Origin: Syntrophaceae bacterium UBA5761 | Lineage (GTDB): Bacteria; Desulfobacterota; Syntrophia; Syntrophales; UBA4778 | NCBI GenBank assembly: GCA_002418885.1 | Contig: DIEZ01000018.1 | Span: forward strand, 1 to 6,398 | Direction of reading: 5' to 3' | DNA length: 6,398 bases | In this document: piece after piece, positions 5,320-6,398 of the stretch | Layout: every line of letters begins with the position of its first letter | Position numbering within the stretch: the stretch's first letter is position 1 | The notes under the pieces: generated by a model | The model's input: the letters and a program-made list of their open reading frames with translations, nothing else | Told to the model about the DNA's origin: nothing | Database searches by the model: none | Program-made: the position numbers and the translations under genes

Positions 5320-6398
5320 ATGGGAAAACGAGTTGGAATGGAAGTAGCCATCGCGGCAGCGGAAGCCGTCGCCCTCTGCAACATCGACGTGGCGGCCGTC
5401 TATCCGATCACTCCTCAGTCCCACATGGCCGAACACCTTGCGGACATAGTCCACGACGGAAGGATCGACGCCGAGTTCATCACCGTCGAGTCGGAGCACT
5501 CTTCCATCAGTGCCTGTGCCGGCGCATCCGGAGCGGGTGCGCGGGTGTACACCGCCACCAGTTCCCAGGGGCTCATGCTGATGCACGAGATACTGCCCAT
5601 CGTTTCGGCGATGCGTCTTCCCGTCGTCATGGGGAACGCCAACCGTGCGGTTTCCGGTCCCTTGAACATCTGGAACGACCATACCGACATCATGCCCCAG
5701 CGCGACAGCGGCTGGGTCTGCATGTTTGCCGAAAACGGCCAAGAGGTCGTGGACATGACGATTCAGTCCTTCAGGATCGCCGAGCACCCGGACATCATGC
5801 TCCCGACGGTCCTGAACATAGACGGTTTCCAGCTTACGCATATGATCGAACCGCTGGAATTTCCGAGTCAGAAGGAGGTCGACAGATTCCTCCCGCCGAG
5901 GAAGCCGCTGGCAACCCTGCATCCGGACAACCCCGTTTCCATGGGGTGTTTCAACATGCCGGACATCTTCACGGAGACGATGAAGGCCAAGGACGTGGCC
6001 CTCTGGAATTCAAAAAAGACGATAGTCAAAATCTGGGATGAATGGGGCAAACAGTTCGGTCGCTATTACAGGCCGGTCGAGACTTACAAGACAAGAGGTG
6101 CCGATACCCTGATCCTCACGATGGGGTCGATGGGTGAGACGGCATCTCTCGCCGTTGACGCCCTGAGAAAGAAAGGAGTGCCCGTAGGGCTCGTCAAGCT
6201 GCGGCTCTGGAGGCCTTTCCCGGTCGAGGAGCTTCGGGTTGCCGTCAAGGGTGCCAAGACCCTGATCGTGATGGACCGTGCTATCTCCTTCGGCGGTGCC
6301 GGTGGTCCGGTGGCTACGGAGATAAAATCTCACTTGTACCATGACGGAAAGCGCCCGCGGGTCGTCGATTTCATCATGGGCCTCGGCGGCCGCGACGT
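5320..6398 (+). CDS. porA: Pyruvate:ferredoxin oxidoreductase, alpha subunit (3' end cut by window)
   Basis: The alpha subunit forms part of the thiamine-pyrophosphate and pyruvate site of POR. 359 codons are present with no stop before the window end. The TPP-side domain begins MGKRVGMEVAIAAAEAV and carries YPITPQS (28-34), whose Thr corresponds to the pyruvate-contacting Thr of characterised PORs. VESEHSS (56-62), with acidic residues expected near the cofactor, and ATSSQGL (79-85) follow. The stretch NANRAVSGPLNIWNDHTD is characteristic of pyruvate rather than branched-chain enzymes. The second domain includes LILTMGSMGETA, RLWRPFP and SFGGAGGP, and the sequence breaks off at the conserved near-C-terminal GLGGRD. 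Alpha chains usually run about 390-400 aa, so only a few dozen residues are missing. A porB beta subunit gene is expected directly downstream, giving the order gamma-delta-alpha-beta. Confidence 0.95.
   Translation, partial: MGKRVGMEVAIAAAEAVALCNIDVAAVYPITPQSHMAEHLADIVHDGRIDAEFITVESEHSSISACAGASGAGARVYTATSSQGLMLMHEILPIVSAMRLPVVMGNANRAVSGPLNIWNDHTDIMPQRDSGWVCMFAENGQEVVDMTIQSFRIAEHPDIMLPTVLNIDGFQLTHMIEPLEFPSQKEVDRFLPPRKPLATLHPDNPVSMGCFNMPDIFTETMKAKDVALWNSKKTIVKIWDEWGKQFGRYYRPVETYKTRGADTLILTMGSMGETASLAVDALRKKGVPVGLVKLRLWRPFPVEELRVAVKGAKTLIVMDRAISFGGAGGPVATEIKSHLYHDGKRPRVVDFIMGLGGRD

Noticed and set aside
5293..5922. 209-codon minus-strand open frame over porA
   Set aside because: It is a shadow of the strongly conserved porA frame; no domain is visible.
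1..6398. CRISPR arrays, insertion sequences, integrases, toxin-antitoxin or defence genes
   Set aside because: None seen: all long plus-strand frames belong to known core families and no repeated spacer-like structure or terminal inverted repeats were found.

Overview
This window looks like core chromosome from an anaerobic, Gram-negative-type bacterium, most like a deltaproteobacterium (Desulfobacterota; sulfate-reducing, metal-reducing or syntrophic lineages). That placement is inferred from three things: a high-GC coding style with GTG, TTG and ATG starts; a heterodimeric oxygen-sensitive class I fumarase; and a four-subunit pyruvate:ferredoxin oxidoreductase. I could run no database search, so the taxonomy is tentative. 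Every protein gene is on the + strand.

Region 1 (1 to about 2883) is the conserved genome-maintenance cluster. The window opens inside the tetraloop of the signal recognition particle RNA (ffs/4.5S); only its 3' half is present. It continues with dnaX (clamp-loader tau subunit, GTG start), ybaB (nucleoid-associated YbaB/EbfC protein, TTG start) and recR (recombination mediator). Two strong predicted hairpins sit back to back between dnaX and ybaB. The first overlaps the dnaX stop codon and the second ends just before the ybaB ribosome binding site.

Region 2 (2892-4324) encodes the alpha and beta subunits of class I Fe-S fumarate hydratase. The alpha gene begins within about 10 bases of the recR stop, so fumarase expression is probably tied to the upstream operon.

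Region 3 (4325-4409) is a short AT-rich gap with a candidate sigma-70 promoter. It precedes Region 4 (4410 to the end), the gamma, delta and alpha subunits of pyruvate:ferredoxin oxidoreductase. The alpha gene is cut by the window edge near its expected C-terminus, and a beta subunit gene is expected just outside.

Functionally, dnaX, ybaB and recR serve replication and recombinational repair. Fumarase and POR serve central carbon metabolism: fumarate/malate interconversion, and pyruvate/acetyl-CoA interconversion with low-potential ferredoxin. I see no mobile elements, CRISPR arrays, tRNAs or defence genes, and no sign of an undescribed system. The points worth a second look are regulatory: the tandem hairpins, the dense gene packing, and the junction between housekeeping and metabolic genes.
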